A stretch of DNA of 64,000 bases, from positions 1-64,000 of the forward strand of contig JABFRR010000015.1 in assembly GCA_013141065.1 (NCBI GenBank), read 5' to 3'. The notes under the pieces were generated by a model. That model was not told the origin of the DNA. It saw only the letters and a program-made list of their open reading frames with translations, and searched no databases. This DNA comes from Bacteriovoracaceae bacterium. Lineage in GTDB: Bacteria; Bdellovibrionota; Bacteriovoracia; Bacteriovoracales; Bacteriovoracaceae. Positions 1 to 9,684 of the stretch are shown piece by piece. Positions within the stretch are counted from its first letter, which is position 1. Each line of letters starts with the position of its first letter. A program made the translations under genes and the position numbers.

Positions 1-46
1 TAATTGATAAGCTACTCATCAATTTTCATTTTTAATGGAGTTATTG

Positions 47-1185
47 GTGAGTAAAAAGTTGTTAAAATTGAACCTGAATTCTTAGTAGACTTTCTTCAAG
101 GTGTCAAAGATCCAAGAATCGATAGAACAAAAAAAACATGAACTAATAGATATTTTGGTTATTGCAATTTGTGCAGTAATTTGCGGGGCGAAGTCATGGG
201 TTGAAATAGAAAGATTTTGGTGAAGCAAAACAAGAGTGGTTTTCAATTTATTTAAATTTAGAGAATGGAATTCCGTCCCATGATACATTCCGAAGATTGT
301 TTATGATTTTAGATCCAGAAAAAATTTTTAGAAGTTTTTATTAAGTGGGTAGCTGCTGTTACAAAAATACTGATTTAAAACAAATTTGTGTCGACGGGAA
401 AACGCTGAGAAGAAGTTTTGACAAAGGAAGGAAAAGTTCAGCAATTCATATGCTAAATGCGTGGTCTACCGGAGCAAGTTTATCTCTTGGATCAATGATA
501 TCTGATGGGAAAGGTAATGAAATAAAAACCATTCCAAAACTTCTCGATCTTTTAGATATAAAAGGTAGTTTGGTTTCAACAGATGCTATGGGGTGCCAGA
601 AGGAAATTGCGAAGAAAATAATTTCAAAAGAAGCAGATTATTTATTGGCATTAAAGGGGAATCAGGCGAAGTTAGAAGAAAGAGTGAAAGAAAAATTTGA
701 TTCAATTTCTAAGTCAGGACCAAAGCCATTTTTGATTGATGAATATGTTGAAGAAGGCGATAAAAACATGGTCGTTTTGAAAAAAGAAAATGTCGAGTGA
801 TCACAAAAAAAGATGTAAAGTCATTGGGAATAAATCCTCTAGATAAATGGCCATCGTTGAATTCGTTAATAGAAATTCAATCGCAACGAATAAACGCCAT
901 AACAGGTGAAGTAAGCGAAGAAAACGTTATTACATTTCCAGCGCCAATGAAGATGCAAAATATTTTTTAATGTCGACTAAATTACATTGGGAAGTAGAAA
1001 ATAAACTTCATTGGCAATTGGATGTAACATTTAAAGAAGATGATTGTCGTTGCAATATCGGATATAGTGCTCAGAATTTTGCTATGCTAAGGCAGTTTGC
1101 TCTAAATTTAATCAAGCAAGAACCGACTAAAAATCAGTACAAAGAAAACAAAAAATTGCAGGCTGGGTTGAAGAGTATTTATTAG
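47..1185 (+). pseudogene. Decayed ISAs1-family transposase (copy 1)
   Basis: Pieces of an ISAs1-type (H-repeat-associated) DDE transposase can be read in several frames. They include DPRIDRTKK near the start, QICVDGKTLRRS around 370-420, the VSTDAMGCQKEIA segment near 570-615, and the C-terminal LHWQLDVTFKEDDCRCN near 1005-1055. A GTG at 47 follows a GGAG-like site. At least three frame breaks or stops separate the pieces (near 80, 345 and 800), so no functional enzyme can be made. The neighbouring copy 2 carries the same motifs in the same order. The sequence just after the last piece (1215-1234) resembles a worn terminal repeat of that copy, so the two elements probably lie in tandem. Confidence 0.85.
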
Positions 1186-1239
1186 AAATTTATTAGGCGG
1201 TGTTAGATGATCGGAAATTTAGATGCAGTTCTGGTTATT

Positions 1240-2539
1240 CAGGGGAAACGCATCTTAATTTAAATCAGTTATAATTTATTTTCGCCACTTACGGCCCTGC
1301 ACGACGGCCTTTCGTTTTTTTTTTGCGATGATTTTTCTTATTTTTTTAGGAGAGCATCGTGACAAAAAAGAAAGAAGTAGATCCAGTTTTCATGTTGGAT
1401 TTTATTAGTTCAATTGAAGATCCAAGAATTGATAGAACAAAAAAACATTCATTAGAAACAATTATGATCATTGCAATCTGTGCTGTCATTTGTGGTGCAA
1501 AATCATGGAATGAAATTGAAGTTTACGGCACTCTAAAATTAGAATTTTTAAGTAAGTTTTTAAACTTAGAAAATGGCGTGCCTTCGCATGATACATTTAG
1601 AAGATTTTTTATGATTTTAATGCCGAATTCATTGCAAGATTTTTTTACCAATTGGGTGTCTAGTTTTAATAAAGATGAAGTTAAACAAATCTGTATTGAT
1701 GGAAAAACATTGCGGGGAAGTAAGCGAAAGGGAGATCGTACAATTCATGTTATTAATGCCTATTCAACGGCCTAGGATTGTCATTAGGGCAGTTGAAAAC
1801 AGATAAAAAGAGCAATGAAATAACGGCAATCCCAGAGCTTTTGGATTCGCTGGATATAAAAGATACAATTGTTAGTGTTGATGCCTTAAATTGTCAGACT
1901 GAAATAGCTGATAAAATTGTTTCCAAAGGTGGTGATTATTTATTTTGTGTAAAAAGTAATCAAGAAAATTACACAGTAGAATTGAAGAAAGATTTGAAAA
2001 AAATATGAGCACCGTGGACAAAAAAAACAAATCCGAAAGCTTTGAGGAAAAAAGAAAACTAAAACATGGTCGGTTTGAAAAACGATCAGTAAGAATAATA
2101 AAAGAAAATGATGATTATTCATTGGGAGTTAATCCATTATTAAAATGGAAAAATTTAAAAACCATTATAGAAATTAGTGCGGAAAGAATTGATCAGAAAA
2201 CAGGAGAAGTTCAGAATTCAAAAGATATTATATAAGCAGTAGAGATGAAAGCTCTGAATATTTTTAAATGCAGTTAAGGATCATTGGCAAGTAGAGAATT
2301 TATTGCATTGGCATTTGGATGTCACAATGAGAGAAGACGATTGTCGCTGTAGAGTTGAACACAGTGCTGTTAATTTTTCTTCTATAAGGCAATTGGCGTT
2401 GGGTCTTGTGAAAAAGATCGTTATAATGAGAAGTAAAACTGAAAAACTTTCAGTCAGAACAAAAATGCTTAAGGCCGGATGGGATAATGATTTTCTATTG
2501 GATGTTTTACTTCAGTGAAATTAAGATGCGTTTCCCCTG
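1240..2539 (+). mobile_element. ISAs1-family insertion sequence (copy 2)
   Basis: A 22-bp perfect terminal inverted repeat (outer part CAGGGGAAACGCATC) occurs at 1240-1261 and, reversed, at 2518-2539. The 1300-bp span contains one broken transposase. I found no matching target duplication: the left flank is the end of copy 1 and the right flank is the leader of a TolC-like gene. An adjacent deletion or recombination after insertion is therefore likely. The right end lies 7 bp before the ribosome-binding site of the TolC remnant, so the element probably displaced that gene's promoter. Confidence 0.85.
1359..2518 (+). pseudogene. ISAs1-family transposase, frameshifted
   Basis: The gene starts at a GTG after a TTAGGAGA site. 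The first 138 codons give the typical N-terminal DUF4372-like helical part and the first catalytic segment (QICIDGKTLRGSK). A frameshift follows at about 1775, with further breaks near 2005, 2235 and 2300. The second aspartate region ([18 protein letters not shown]) and the C-terminal DVTMREDDCRCR segment can still be read. The intact family is about 370 residues, so all parts are present but not in one frame. It is more similar to copy 1 in motif order than to anything else in the window. No activity is expected. Confidence 0.85.
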
Positions 2540-2555
2540 TATATTGGGAGGTTTA

Positions 2556-3221
2556 GTGTTTAAGTATATAATATTAATAGCTTTATTCAGTTTGGAAACA
2601 GTGACTAAAAGAGCGCATTCCTATGATTTAACTGAAGAAGGCTTAATATCGGAAATTAAAAATTCTCCTTACGGGCTAAGGCAATTGGAAGTCGATCAGT
2701 ATTCAAATGAATACCAAAATTTACTCACCCAAGAAAAATTTTCTGCCGAATTTTACGGTTCTGGAAATTATGCACAGACAAAGGAAAAATCCATAATATC
2801 GTTTCAACCAATCTTTTCTCCAGCAACAGATTTAAGATTAGGAGTCAGGAAGAATTTACAATTTGGTGTTTCGGCAGATGCCTCTGTTTTAACAAATTTG
2901 AAAAGTTCAGATTCTGGAGCTACTAAGTATGATGATGTCTCAACGACCACTCTGAGATTTTCTTTAGTCGTTGATTTATGGAAGGATTTATTTGGACGCG
3001 TGAGTAAGGCTAGTCTTAAGAATTCAAGCACAGATCTCTCTTTAAAAGAATTGCATTGGGCCGTAAAATCAATATTTGCACACATGGTTCATTTAACAAT
3101 TGTTAACAAATGTGTATTTAAAACTTGCAAGAAGTCAGAGGTAAAAGATCCTTTTTCTGATATAGAAGATCTTGAATATGGAATTCGTAAGCTTTCTCGA
3201 CTCATAATCTCAAGTTTATAA
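2556..3221 (+). pseudogene. Truncated TolC-like outer-membrane efflux protein
   Basis: A GTG start follows a GGGAGG site. The product (222 residues) begins with a hydrophobic export signal. It continues with the look of the N-terminal third of a TolC-family factor: an 'ISEIKNSPYGLRQLEVDQYSNEYQN' type helix (about residues 30-60), then beta segments with FSPATDLRLGV and a Ser/Thr-rich strand. TolC proteins are normally 400-500 residues. Here the sequence ends after a helix rich in Lys/Arg, with no second half, so it is probably a deletion remnant. The ISAs1 element immediately upstream removes its normal promoter. The family call rests on overall pattern, not on a unique motif. Confidence 0.5.
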
Positions 3222-3228
3222 GTAAAAA

Positions 3229-3618
3229 CTATTTTTGATGTTTTAGTGCTATTGAATTAATACAGTAACGAAGTCCAGTAGGCTTAGGGCCGTCGTTAAA
3301 AACATGACCTAGGTGGGAATCACAAGCGGCACAACGAATTTCAGTTCGAACCATACCATGGGCACGATCTTCAATTAATTTTACATTACTTTCTTTAAGT
3401 ACATCATAAAATGATGGCCAACCACTTCCAGAGTCAAATTTTGCATTAGAGTCAAATAATTCTGCGCCACAAGCTGCACAATGATAAATGCCTGGTTCAT
3501 AAAATGAATTATATTTTCCGCTGAAAGGTCGTTCAGTTCCACACATTCTTAATACTTCAAATTCTTCAGTTGAAAGTTTTTCCTGCCATTTTTTTTGGTC
3601 ATCATTTTTTGTTGTCAT
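3229..3618 (-). CDS. msrB: Peptide-methionine (R)-S-oxide reductase MsrB
   Basis: A 129-residue stand-alone MsrB, which reduces methionine-R-sulfoxide in oxidised proteins using thioredoxin as reductant. Seen directly: the two structural zinc CxxC pairs ([10 protein letters not shown] near residue 45 and [11 protein letters not shown] near 95), the conserved SGSGWPSF loop, and the catalytic cysteine in RYCINS near the C terminus. The length is normal for the family. There is no signal peptide, so it is cytoplasmic. Its start overlaps the end of hemJ by 17 nt on the same strand, which suggests one transcript with translational coupling. A thioredoxin-like gene lies about 13 kb downstream. Confidence 0.95.
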   Translation of the reverse strand: MTTKNDDQKKWQEKLSTEEFEVLRMCGTERPFSGKYNSFYEPGIYHCAACGAELFDSNAKFDSGSGWPSFYDVLKESNVKLIEDRAHGMVRTEIRCAACDSHLGHVFNDGPKPTGLRYCINSIALKHQK

Positions 3619-4150
3619 TTTTTTCTCTGATATTTTTATAAATTTTTATTCCAGCAAGTAAGACAAAAATAAATAAGACTAGTCCGACAAGACCGTAAAA
3701 CATGTTGACTACACTTTTTAAAACGACCAAAAAAACAATCGCAACTAAAAAAATAGTTGAGACTTCATTGATAACCCTTAAAGAAAGTGGACTGTATTTA
3801 ATAATTTCCAATTGTTGCTGTTTGTAGATTTGATGAAGAAAGTTTTGATAGACATACAGCCCAGCTACAAAGATTAATTTTACGATGAGCCAAGGATGGT
3901 TTGAAAGAGGAAGAAAATTTGAGACAAGCATGCCACCGAAAATAAAGACAATTACTGAAGAAGGTATTGTAATACCAAACCAAAGCCGTCGTTGCATGAT
4001 TTTAAATTGATTTTGGAGAATAAAAGCTTCATTGGGGCTTTTTTGTGCTGCTTCAGCAAAATAAACAAAAAGCCTCGGCATGTAAAATAGTCCAGCAAAC
4101 CAAGTAACAACGGAAATTATGTGAAGCGATTTAAATATTAAGTAGTTCAT
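3602..4150 (-). CDS. hemJ: Protoporphyrinogen IX oxidase HemJ
   Basis: A 182-residue membrane protein with four to five hydrophobic helices. The N-terminal [20 protein letters not shown] block carries the invariant histidine of HemJ (UPF0093/TIGR00701), and a second conserved stretch reads [15 protein letters not shown]. In this family HemJ oxidises protoporphyrinogen IX to protoporphyrin IX, the penultimate haem step, in bacteria without HemY or HemG. The length matches. It is the first gene of a two-gene unit with msrB and is divergent from the histidine phosphatase gene. The haem link fits the c-type haem lipoprotein encoded nearby, though that is only context. Confidence 0.9.
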   Translation of the reverse strand: MNYLIFKSLHIISVVTWFAGLFYMPRLFVYFAEAAQKSPNEAFILQNQFKIMQRRLWFGITIPSSVIVFIFGGMLVSNFLPLSNHPWLIVKLIFVAGLYVYQNFLHQIYKQQQLEIIKYSPLSLRVINEVSTIFLVAIVFLVVLKSVVNMFYGLVGLVLFIFVLLAGIKIYKNIREKNDNKK

Positions 4151-4181
4151 TCATTGTGAATATTAAGTTAAATTGTTAGTT

Positions 4182-4793
4182 ATGAATAGAGTATTTTACA
4201 TTTTTCGGCATGGTGAAACAAACTGGAATCGTGAAAGGCGCTGTCAAGGGCATACTAACATAGCGCTAAATGAAGTTGGCCTGTCTCAGGCTGTTGAATT
4301 AGCAGAAAAACTTCTTACTATTCCACTAGATGTAATTGTTTCTAGTGATCTAGAGCGTGCCTTGGAAACTGGAAAGAAAGTTGCTTCAATTAAATCGATT
4401 CCCTTAATTATTGATGCGCGCTTAAGAGAAATGAGTTACGGACAAGCAGAAGGTATGCTTTTCGAGGATGCCATAGAAACGTTCGGTAAAGACTTATGGC
4501 AGAAGCTTCAGTCATTTAAAGTTGAAAATGACCATGTAGGTTTTCCTGGTGGAGAAACAAGGAAAATTGCACGAGAAAGATTTTTGGCCAGTATAAATCA
4601 TCTAATTCAAACAACGGAATTTAAAAACATTGGTATTAGTACGCACGGTGGAGCATTACGAAATACACTTCATTATTTTTTGCCAGATACTCAGCCACTA
4701 TTAGTTATTCCTAATTGTGTTGTTTATCGTTTGATATTTGATCCAGTCAAAGATCAATTTATCGCCGACTCGACTCCATTTAAATTCAATTAA
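4182..4793 (+). CDS. Histidine phosphatase (phosphoglycerate mutase-like)
   Basis: A 203-residue member of the branch-1 histidine phosphatase superfamily. The phosphohistidine motif FRHGETNWN lies at the N terminus, the acid/base region LREMSYGQAEG near residue 85, and the second catalytic histidine in STHGGALRN near residue 150. The ATG start is chosen over an upstream in-frame TTG because the catalytic loop then sits at the usual position. Members act on small phosphoesters (phosphoglycerate, alpha-ribazole phosphate, sugar phosphates), and the substrate cannot be assigned from sequence. No cobalamin or glycolysis gene is adjacent. It is convergent with the next gene, with stop codons 2 nt apart. 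Confidence 0.9.
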   Translation: MNRVFYIFRHGETNWNRERRCQGHTNIALNEVGLSQAVELAEKLLTIPLDVIVSSDLERALETGKKVASIKSIPLIIDARLREMSYGQAEGMLFEDAIETFGKDLWQKLQSFKVENDHVGFPGGETRKIARERFLASINHLIQTTEFKNIGISTHGGALRNTLHYFLPDTQPLLVIPNCVVYRLIFDPVKDQFIADSTPFKFN

Positions 4794-4795
4794 AT

Positions 4796-5410
4796 TTAAT
4801 CACGATGGCTAAAAAAAGTTTCGACAATGGATTTCATATAAATACGAAAGCCCACTTGAGCAGTAGTTGTACTTTTATTTCCGGATGCAGGGAAGTGAAT
4901 GACTGAGGCATACAAATCAAAATTTTGATTCCCGAAAAAATCAAAACTGGCTCCATAAAAAACTTTTGATGATGTATGACTTTCTTCAAGTCCATAGGTC
5001 GAACGAATGGCGGTCATCGTTTGAGCACTGACAGCTGTTGAGAGTTTTTCTGTGAAAGATGAAATTGTATAACCTAATTTTAAACTCAGTCTTTGGTTGA
5101 GAAAAATATTCATCTCTAAGCCGTAATTAGATCCTTGATGAAGAATTTTGTTATTTAGGCTATCGTGTGTGAAGTCTGCTTCAAAAGAATTTTTTCGGTA
5201 AAATCCACCAAGCTCAACATATTGAAACTTACTTCCAAAAGCCAGACCGTAAGTATTTCCTGTTGGTCTTACGTTTAATGCCTCCATTTGATTTGACTTA
5301 AAGTGGCCCAGGCCATAGTCCATTCTAAAATAATTTTTTGCTTCTTGAGCTTGAGCCAAATTCACAAAAAAATTTAAAAAAATGAATGTAAAAAAGATTA
5401 TCTTTTTCAT
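4796..5410 (-). CDS. Small outer-membrane beta-barrel protein, function unknown
   Basis: The 204-residue product begins with a clear export signal (MKKIIFFTFIFLNFFVNLAQA, cleaved after AQA). It continues with alternating aromatic/polar strands such as YGLAFGSKFQYVELGGFYRK and LSLKLGYTISSF, and ends with a predicted strand (TAQVGFRIYMK). This is the pattern of an 8-strand OmpX/OmpA-like barrel in the outer membrane. I do not recognise the specific family. It is convergent with the phosphatase gene and divergent from the following lipoprotein gene. The roughly 150-bp upstream region holds no other gene. Confidence 0.75.
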   Translation of the reverse strand: MKKIIFFTFIFLNFFVNLAQAQEAKNYFRMDYGLGHFKSNQMEALNVRPTGNTYGLAFGSKFQYVELGGFYRKNSFEADFTHDSLNNKILHQGSNYGLEMNIFLNQRLSLKLGYTISSFTEKLSTAVSAQTMTAIRSTYGLEESHTSSKVFYGASFDFFGNQNFDLYASVIHFPASGNKSTTTAQVGFRIYMKSIVETFFSHRD

Positions 5411-5579
5411 ACAGTTCTATCGATGAATTTCATTAATTTCTTTAAAAACTCAAGGCAATATTAAGATTTCGGCAAGAAGTTCCAGTAAATTTTGTTGAGC
5501 CTTTGTTTTTGATATGATTGTTTAAGACTGGTTAGATATACCTGAGTCTTTAAATATGTTTTTTCAGGATGAAAGTAAT

Positions 5580-6503
5580 ATGAGGTCTTGGTCTTTGCTG
5601 TTTATTGCTCTATCCATTTTCTTAATTGCAGGATGTAAGCCGGGTGAGCCCGTTATTGAAACAAGATCGAGTCAGGCATTTTTAATAAAACCAGGTGATA
5701 TCATCGTCACAAGTCTAACTTCTGATTCTCTAGTGCAACTTGATTCAGATGGTAATTTCAAATCAATACTTCACACCTTACCAGTGTCAACAGATTCGAT
5801 TCATTCGGTGGCCTTTAAAAGTGACACCAAAGAAATCATTTTTACGATTAATGGAGTTGCTCGTGTGGGAGCGATCTCTGTTGTTGATGGTTCATTCAGA
5901 ACTTTTATTCTAAATTCAAATTTAACTGGAGCTCTTAGAGGCCTTGCTCAATTGCCTGGTGGAGATATCCTCATTGCAGAGGCTAATAACGTAGAACGTT
6001 TTAGCAGTGAGGGAGTGAGGCGCACAAATGTCTCTGGTGTAATATGGCCTAACACCTTAGGTGCAACTGCCGCTCCATACCAAATACATATAGCGGAAAA
6101 TGGTGACATAATTGTTTGTGGTTCGGCCAATGTGAACCGCTTTACACAAAATGCAGTGAGAGTCGGAGCTGCCGTAGTTTCCGCAATTGCAGCGACGACA
6201 GCCGCGACTGGGTGTATTGAAATGGCCAATGGATCTATAGCAGTAGCATTTAGTGGAACGACTGATACCTACAGATCTGTAGCTTCAACCATGTTACAAG
6301 CTAGTATTGCTACAATTTATTCAGACCTCGCTTATTTATCGACACCGCAAGGGTTAACTCAAAATTTAACCGGCAATTTACTCTCAGCTGATTCTGCCTT
6401 TAACCAGATTGTTGAATTTACTCCTACGGGAACTTTTGTTCGTACCCTTGGTGGATCAGTTGTTGTGGCCCCTAATGCAGTTTTTTCCGTACCAAATTAC
6501 TAG
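5580..6503 (+). CDS. Lipoprotein with beta-propeller-like (NHL/SMP-30-like) repeats
   Basis: Starting at the second ATG (AGGA 8-10 nt upstream), the product is 307 residues with a lipobox LIAGC at residues 14-18. Repeating segments of the type 'GDIIVTSLTSDSLVQLDSDGNF' and 'LPGGDILIAEANNVERFSSEGV' recur through the chain, as in NHL or SMP-30-like propellers where each blade ends in a D/N-rich turn. It is therefore a lipid-anchored propeller at the cell surface or periplasm. Propellers of this kind bind ligands or act as lactonases, but no catalytic metal ligands can be assigned. A longer in-frame start at 5556 would place the signal internally, so it was not used. Confidence 0.75.
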   Translation: MRSWSLLFIALSIFLIAGCKPGEPVIETRSSQAFLIKPGDIIVTSLTSDSLVQLDSDGNFKSILHTLPVSTDSIHSVAFKSDTKEIIFTINGVARVGAISVVDGSFRTFILNSNLTGALRGLAQLPGGDILIAEANNVERFSSEGVRRTNVSGVIWPNTLGATAAPYQIHIAENGDIIVCGSANVNRFTQNAVRVGAAVVSAIAATTAATGCIEMANGSIAVAFSGTTDTYRSVASTMLQASIATIYSDLAYLSTPQGLTQNLTGNLLSADSAFNQIVEFTPTGTFVRTLGGSVVVAPNAVFSVPNY

Positions 6504-6553
6504 GTTAATAATAATTTTAAATTCAGTTAAGATAGACTACAGGTGAGGTATTT

Positions 6554-7315
6554 ATGAAATTAAATTTACTGTTTGTTTGTGTCGCTCTCGTTTCAACATT
6601 TTCAAGTTCAAACGTAAGAGCTGCATTGATAAATGCCTGTGATGATTTGGTTGATGCTAAAAAACCAGAAGAAAAAATTCAAGTGTGCTTGAAAAGATTA
6701 GGTGAATCGGATACCTACAAATCAAATATCCAACAAAAAAAATTAGAAGCTGAGCAAAATGCAATTAGGGTTTCAGAAGAAGCTGCTAAAAAAGCGAATA
6801 TTGAAACAAAATCTTTTTCAGCAATCGATTTAGAAAACCAGTTAGGTTTTCCTATTTATGCTTTTAGAATCGACTATTCTAAAGGGATGCCAGGAGTTAA
6901 AAAGAGAATTACTCCTGGGGATTCTCTTTGTAAGTTTTTAGGATTTGAAAAGTCTTTAAAGGTTAGTGTGTCAGCTGATATTTTTCCAAAATTCGCTCAT
7001 AAAAATGGATTTGTAATCGGAAAAAATCTTATTGGTATAGATAAACAACCAGAACTTTTTGAAGACGAAGGTGTTGAATACGCTGTCAGGCAATATAATG
7101 AAATCACCTGCGCAAAAGTCATTTCAAAAGATGTCGTCGGAACTGATGAAGCTTTAAGAAAGCAAATTGAAGCGATTTCTCCTGAAACTAGATCTATTAA
7201 CACTTCGATAGATGAAGACCTAGATTCCGAAATCAATGATAGCCCACGTAGACCAGCTGATAAAAAATCAACTCCGCACGGCTATAAGGGAATTCCTAAA
7301 GACGCGCAGAGATAA
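6554..7315 (+). CDS. Exported protein of unknown function
   Basis: A 253-residue product with a typical Sec signal (cleavage predicted after SSNVRA, residue 23). A charged helical stretch follows (residues 40-85, rich in Lys/Glu/Ala, weak coiled coil), then a compact globular middle with two further cysteines (SLCKFLG, ITCAKV). The C-terminal tail is acidic then basic (EDLDSEINDSPRRPADKKS) and probably disordered. The ATG has a GAGG site (AGGTGAGG) 7 nt upstream. I do not recognise a family. It follows the propeller lipoprotein on the same strand by 50 bp and may share its transcript. Confidence 0.7.
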   Translation: MKLNLLFVCVALVSTFSSSNVRAALINACDDLVDAKKPEEKIQVCLKRLGESDTYKSNIQQKKLEAEQNAIRVSEEAAKKANIETKSFSAIDLENQLGFPIYAFRIDYSKGMPGVKKRITPGDSLCKFLGFEKSLKVSVSADIFPKFAHKNGFVIGKNLIGIDKQPELFEDEGVEYAVRQYNEITCAKVISKDVVGTDEALRKQIEAISPETRSINTSIDEDLDSEINDSPRRPADKKSTPHGYKGIPKDAQR

Positions 7316-7328
7316 TTTTTAATGACTA

Positions 7329-7961
7329 TTATTCTTTTTGCGCCCCATCTTTGATCCATTTTAGAATGAGTGTTTTTTGTTCGGGAGACAGTGGTTTGTT
7401 TCGCGGTCTAGGCATAGAGCCACTTATAATTTCTGATTCTATTAATGAAGCAAATGACAGGACATTTTCATATGTTTCAAGATTAACATCTCCACGATTA
7501 CCACCTTCATCTGAATGGCATCCTATGCATCTGGGAGCTAAAACTTTTTCTCTTACAATTTCATAAGTAAGTATTTCAACCGGAGGAGTGGTCGTTTCCT
7601 GTAGAGGCCCACCAGCATCTATCCATTTAAAGAGAAGAGCTTTTTCATTTGTATTGAGTTTCGTTCTATTTTTAGGCATCGTATCTGCTTGAACCTCAGC
7701 TTTAATAAAACTTAAATTCGCTAAGACACTTTCATAAGTTTCAAGATTTAATCCACCTTCATCTCCGCCTGAAGCTGAATGACAACGAAGACACTTAGGT
7801 GCCAGTATGAGTGAATTGACCTGCTCAAAGTTGGATACGCCATTTGTTGGCAATGGCTGAATCCCACTGAATATTTCTCTAAACAAAAGAGGTGATTTGC
7901 TGTCTGATAAATTACACCCACCCAAGGTAAGCAAAACAAGTGCGTAGGTTAAAATATTCAT
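7329..7961 (-). CDS. Lipoprotein with two c-type haem-binding (CxxCH) repeats
   Basis: The 210-residue product has a lipobox (LTLGGCN) and two similar halves. Each contains CxxCH (CLRCHSASGGDEGG near residue 56 and CIGCHSDEGGNRGD near 145), followed by the same NLETYE.V block and an MP..R.K/L...E...+.KWID/KDGG segment. This is the planctomycete/'cytochrome c domain' layout (PSCyt-like), where CxxCH attaches haem c covalently in the periplasm and a later Met (MPKNR, MPRPR) can be the sixth ligand. It was probably made by duplication of one haem domain. It may serve periplasmic electron transfer; the partner is unknown. Confidence 0.8.
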   Translation of the reverse strand: MNILTYALVLLTLGGCNLSDSKSPLLFREIFSGIQPLPTNGVSNFEQVNSLILAPKCLRCHSASGGDEGGLNLETYESVLANLSFIKAEVQADTMPKNRTKLNTNEKALLFKWIDAGGPLQETTTPPVEILTYEIVREKVLAPRCIGCHSDEGGNRGDVNLETYENVLSFASLIESEIISGSMPRPRNKPLSPEQKTLILKWIKDGAQKE

Positions 7962-8092
7962 AATTCACTCCTGATTTTAAGTAGATAAAAGCCCTAAAAT
8001 GAATCTAACAAGCTTCTGCGAGCCTTGCCATGAAGTCTTTATAAGGACATGTGATGTGATTTGATGGGATTAAGTAAAGTGTGATATGACAG

Positions 8093-9672
8093 GATAGTGT
8101 CCCGTTTTATGTGGGATAAGCGTCCGACAATACCAGTTTAAAGTTTCCAGTTATAATTATTTTTTCTTTCCAAACTTTTTCCCAGCCAATTTTATCCAAT
8201 GTATAACGCAGCAACATTCGCCCTAGTTTTTCAGCACCGGCTTCACTCCAGTTGTGAGCGATACGTTTAAAGCGACGAGCAAACTCTCTCATCAATCTTT
8301 CAATTACAGACGTCGTTCGATATACTTCTTCACCTGTTGTTAAAATATATTTTAGATGAGTGAATAATTCTTCTCTGGCATTTCTGACATAGACTGCCGA
8401 CTTTAAAAACTTATCTCTCTTAAGATGTGCTTCTAGCTCTTGTAATTTTATTTCTGATTCAGCTATCGTTTTTATTAAATCTTCCTTTGTTTTTTTCTCA
8501 AGCGTATCCATACAGTTATTTATAGCTGTGCCAATTATATTTTGAAGTTCTCGACATTGAGTTTTACTTCCAGATTCTTGATAAACATAAGCATTTTTAA
8601 AGTCTCTAATGAAGTGCCACTGACACCGCTGCTCATGATAAGCTAAATCTTTTAATCCTTTGATTAAGGCAATTTCACCATCTGTAATGAGAACATTTGC
8701 AATTGGTTTAAAAGCCAGTTTTTTATTGGTCGGAGAATTCGCTTTTTTTATTTCATTTCCAATGGCCTTCCAGCCCTTCATTATCCATGCACCAATTGGA
8801 ACTGGACGGTTAAGACTATTAAGCCCAATAACTATCTTCAGTTCACCTTTTTGATCTTCAAAATGAGGTTTATATCCAGTTCCATCGGCCATTAGTGAAT
8901 TTATATCTTTAAGATTTGTTATATTCTGAAAGTCCAAGTCGCAAAGATTTACAATCCGATGAACTTCATTTTTATTTAAACCTAATTTCCCAATGAGGTT
9001 TAGACTTCTTGCGCTTCTTCTATAACTTTGCTCTAGAACTGTTTCACAGCATTTCTTTTGAAGTTCATTGGTAAAGTTAATACTTCGATTAAGTCCAAAG
9101 AAGATATTAAAAGGAGAATGAGTCGTATTGCATGATGAACACCTCATTCGATTTAGACTCAGTTTTAATTTACCGATTCCTGTCTTTACAGTTTTGCTTG
9201 TCCGTCCGTGAAGATGCCATTTGTCACATGCGCAGCACTCCCGTTTTTGTTTCGGGATCACTACACCTTCAATGTTATGAATCAGCAGAGAGTCAATATA
9301 TTCTAGAATAACTTCCAGAATGCCAGGGAGTCCTTTCGCTTTAAATACTTCTTCAAATTCTAAGACCACTTCATCAAGAGAAAAATCTAATTTTTGTAGA
9401 CGAATGAGTAAATTCATTGATAAATTCTGTTTCATAGCATTCCTTTGCTGGTGAATTTGAGTTTTTTGTCGAATAAAAGTTTAAAGGATGAGGAATGCTA
9501 TATCCATTAAAACAATCAACGCATTTTATGAATTTTTAAGCATTTGGCCTGCCCAAATTTTGTACACTCTGTAAGAAGTACCGGACGCTATTGAGAATTT
9601 TTTTAGAGCTGTTAAATTGATCTCATTAACAACAACACAGATATGTGATCCCACACAAAACAGGACACTATC
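8093..9672 (-). mobile_element. Complete insertion sequence, mutator-like transposase, 8-bp target duplication
   Basis: The element is 1580 bp with 26-bp imperfect terminal inverted repeats (23 of 26 matching; outer part GATAGTGTCC). It is flanked on both sides by the same 8-bp sequence TATGACAG (8085-8092 and 9673-9680), a perfect target duplication that marks a recent insertion. One intact transposase gene fills it. An 8-bp duplication, repeats of this length and a transposase of about 440 residues are typical of IS256, ISL3 and related mutator-like groups. It has landed 12 bp before the first ATG of the downstream regulator gene. Confidence 0.92.
8107..9435 (-). CDS. DDE transposase (mutator/ISKra4/ISL3-like), intact
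   Basis: The 442-residue protein is the only gene of its element. The N-terminal part has two CxxC zinc pairs (ECCACDKWH near residue 87, RCSSCNTTHS near 118). The catalytic core shows SLMADGTGYK (first Asp, about residue 183), LITDGE (second Asp) followed by the mutator-like QRCQWHFIRDFKNA, and a C-terminal VIERLMREFARRFKRIAHNWS helix holding the likely Glu. This order is that of MULE/IS256-superfamily enzymes. I could not decide between ISKra4, ISLre2 and ISL3 from memory. It is one of only two undamaged transposases in the window. Confidence 0.85.
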   Translation of the reverse strand: MKQNLSMNLLIRLQKLDFSLDEVVLEFEEVFKAKGLPGILEVILEYIDSLLIHNIEGVVIPKQKRECCACDKWHLHGRTSKTVKTGIGKLKLSLNRMRCSSCNTTHSPFNIFFGLNRSINFTNELQKKCCETVLEQSYRRSARSLNLIGKLGLNKNEVHRIVNLCDLDFQNITNLKDINSLMADGTGYKPHFEDQKGELKIVIGLNSLNRPVPIGAWIMKGWKAIGNEIKKANSPTNKKLAFKPIANVLITDGEIALIKGLKDLAYHEQRCQWHFIRDFKNAYVYQESGSKTQCRELQNIIGTAINNCMDTLEKKTKEDLIKTIAESEIKLQELEAHLKRDKFLKSAVYVRNAREELFTHLKYILTTGEEVYRTTSVIERLMREFARRFKRIAHNWSEAGAEKLGRMLLRYTLDKIGWEKVWKEKIIITGNFKLVLSDAYPT

Positions 9673-9684
9673 TATGACAGAGAA

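Noticed and set aside
1270..1320. Terminator-like T-run inside the left end of ISAs1
   Set aside because: GGCC pairs only over four bases before the T-run, too short for a confident call.
8093..9672. Assigning the intact transposon to IS256 or ISL3
   Set aside because: Both make 8-bp duplications, but the zinc-finger N terminus and the QRCQWHF core do not let me choose between these and related families without a profile search.
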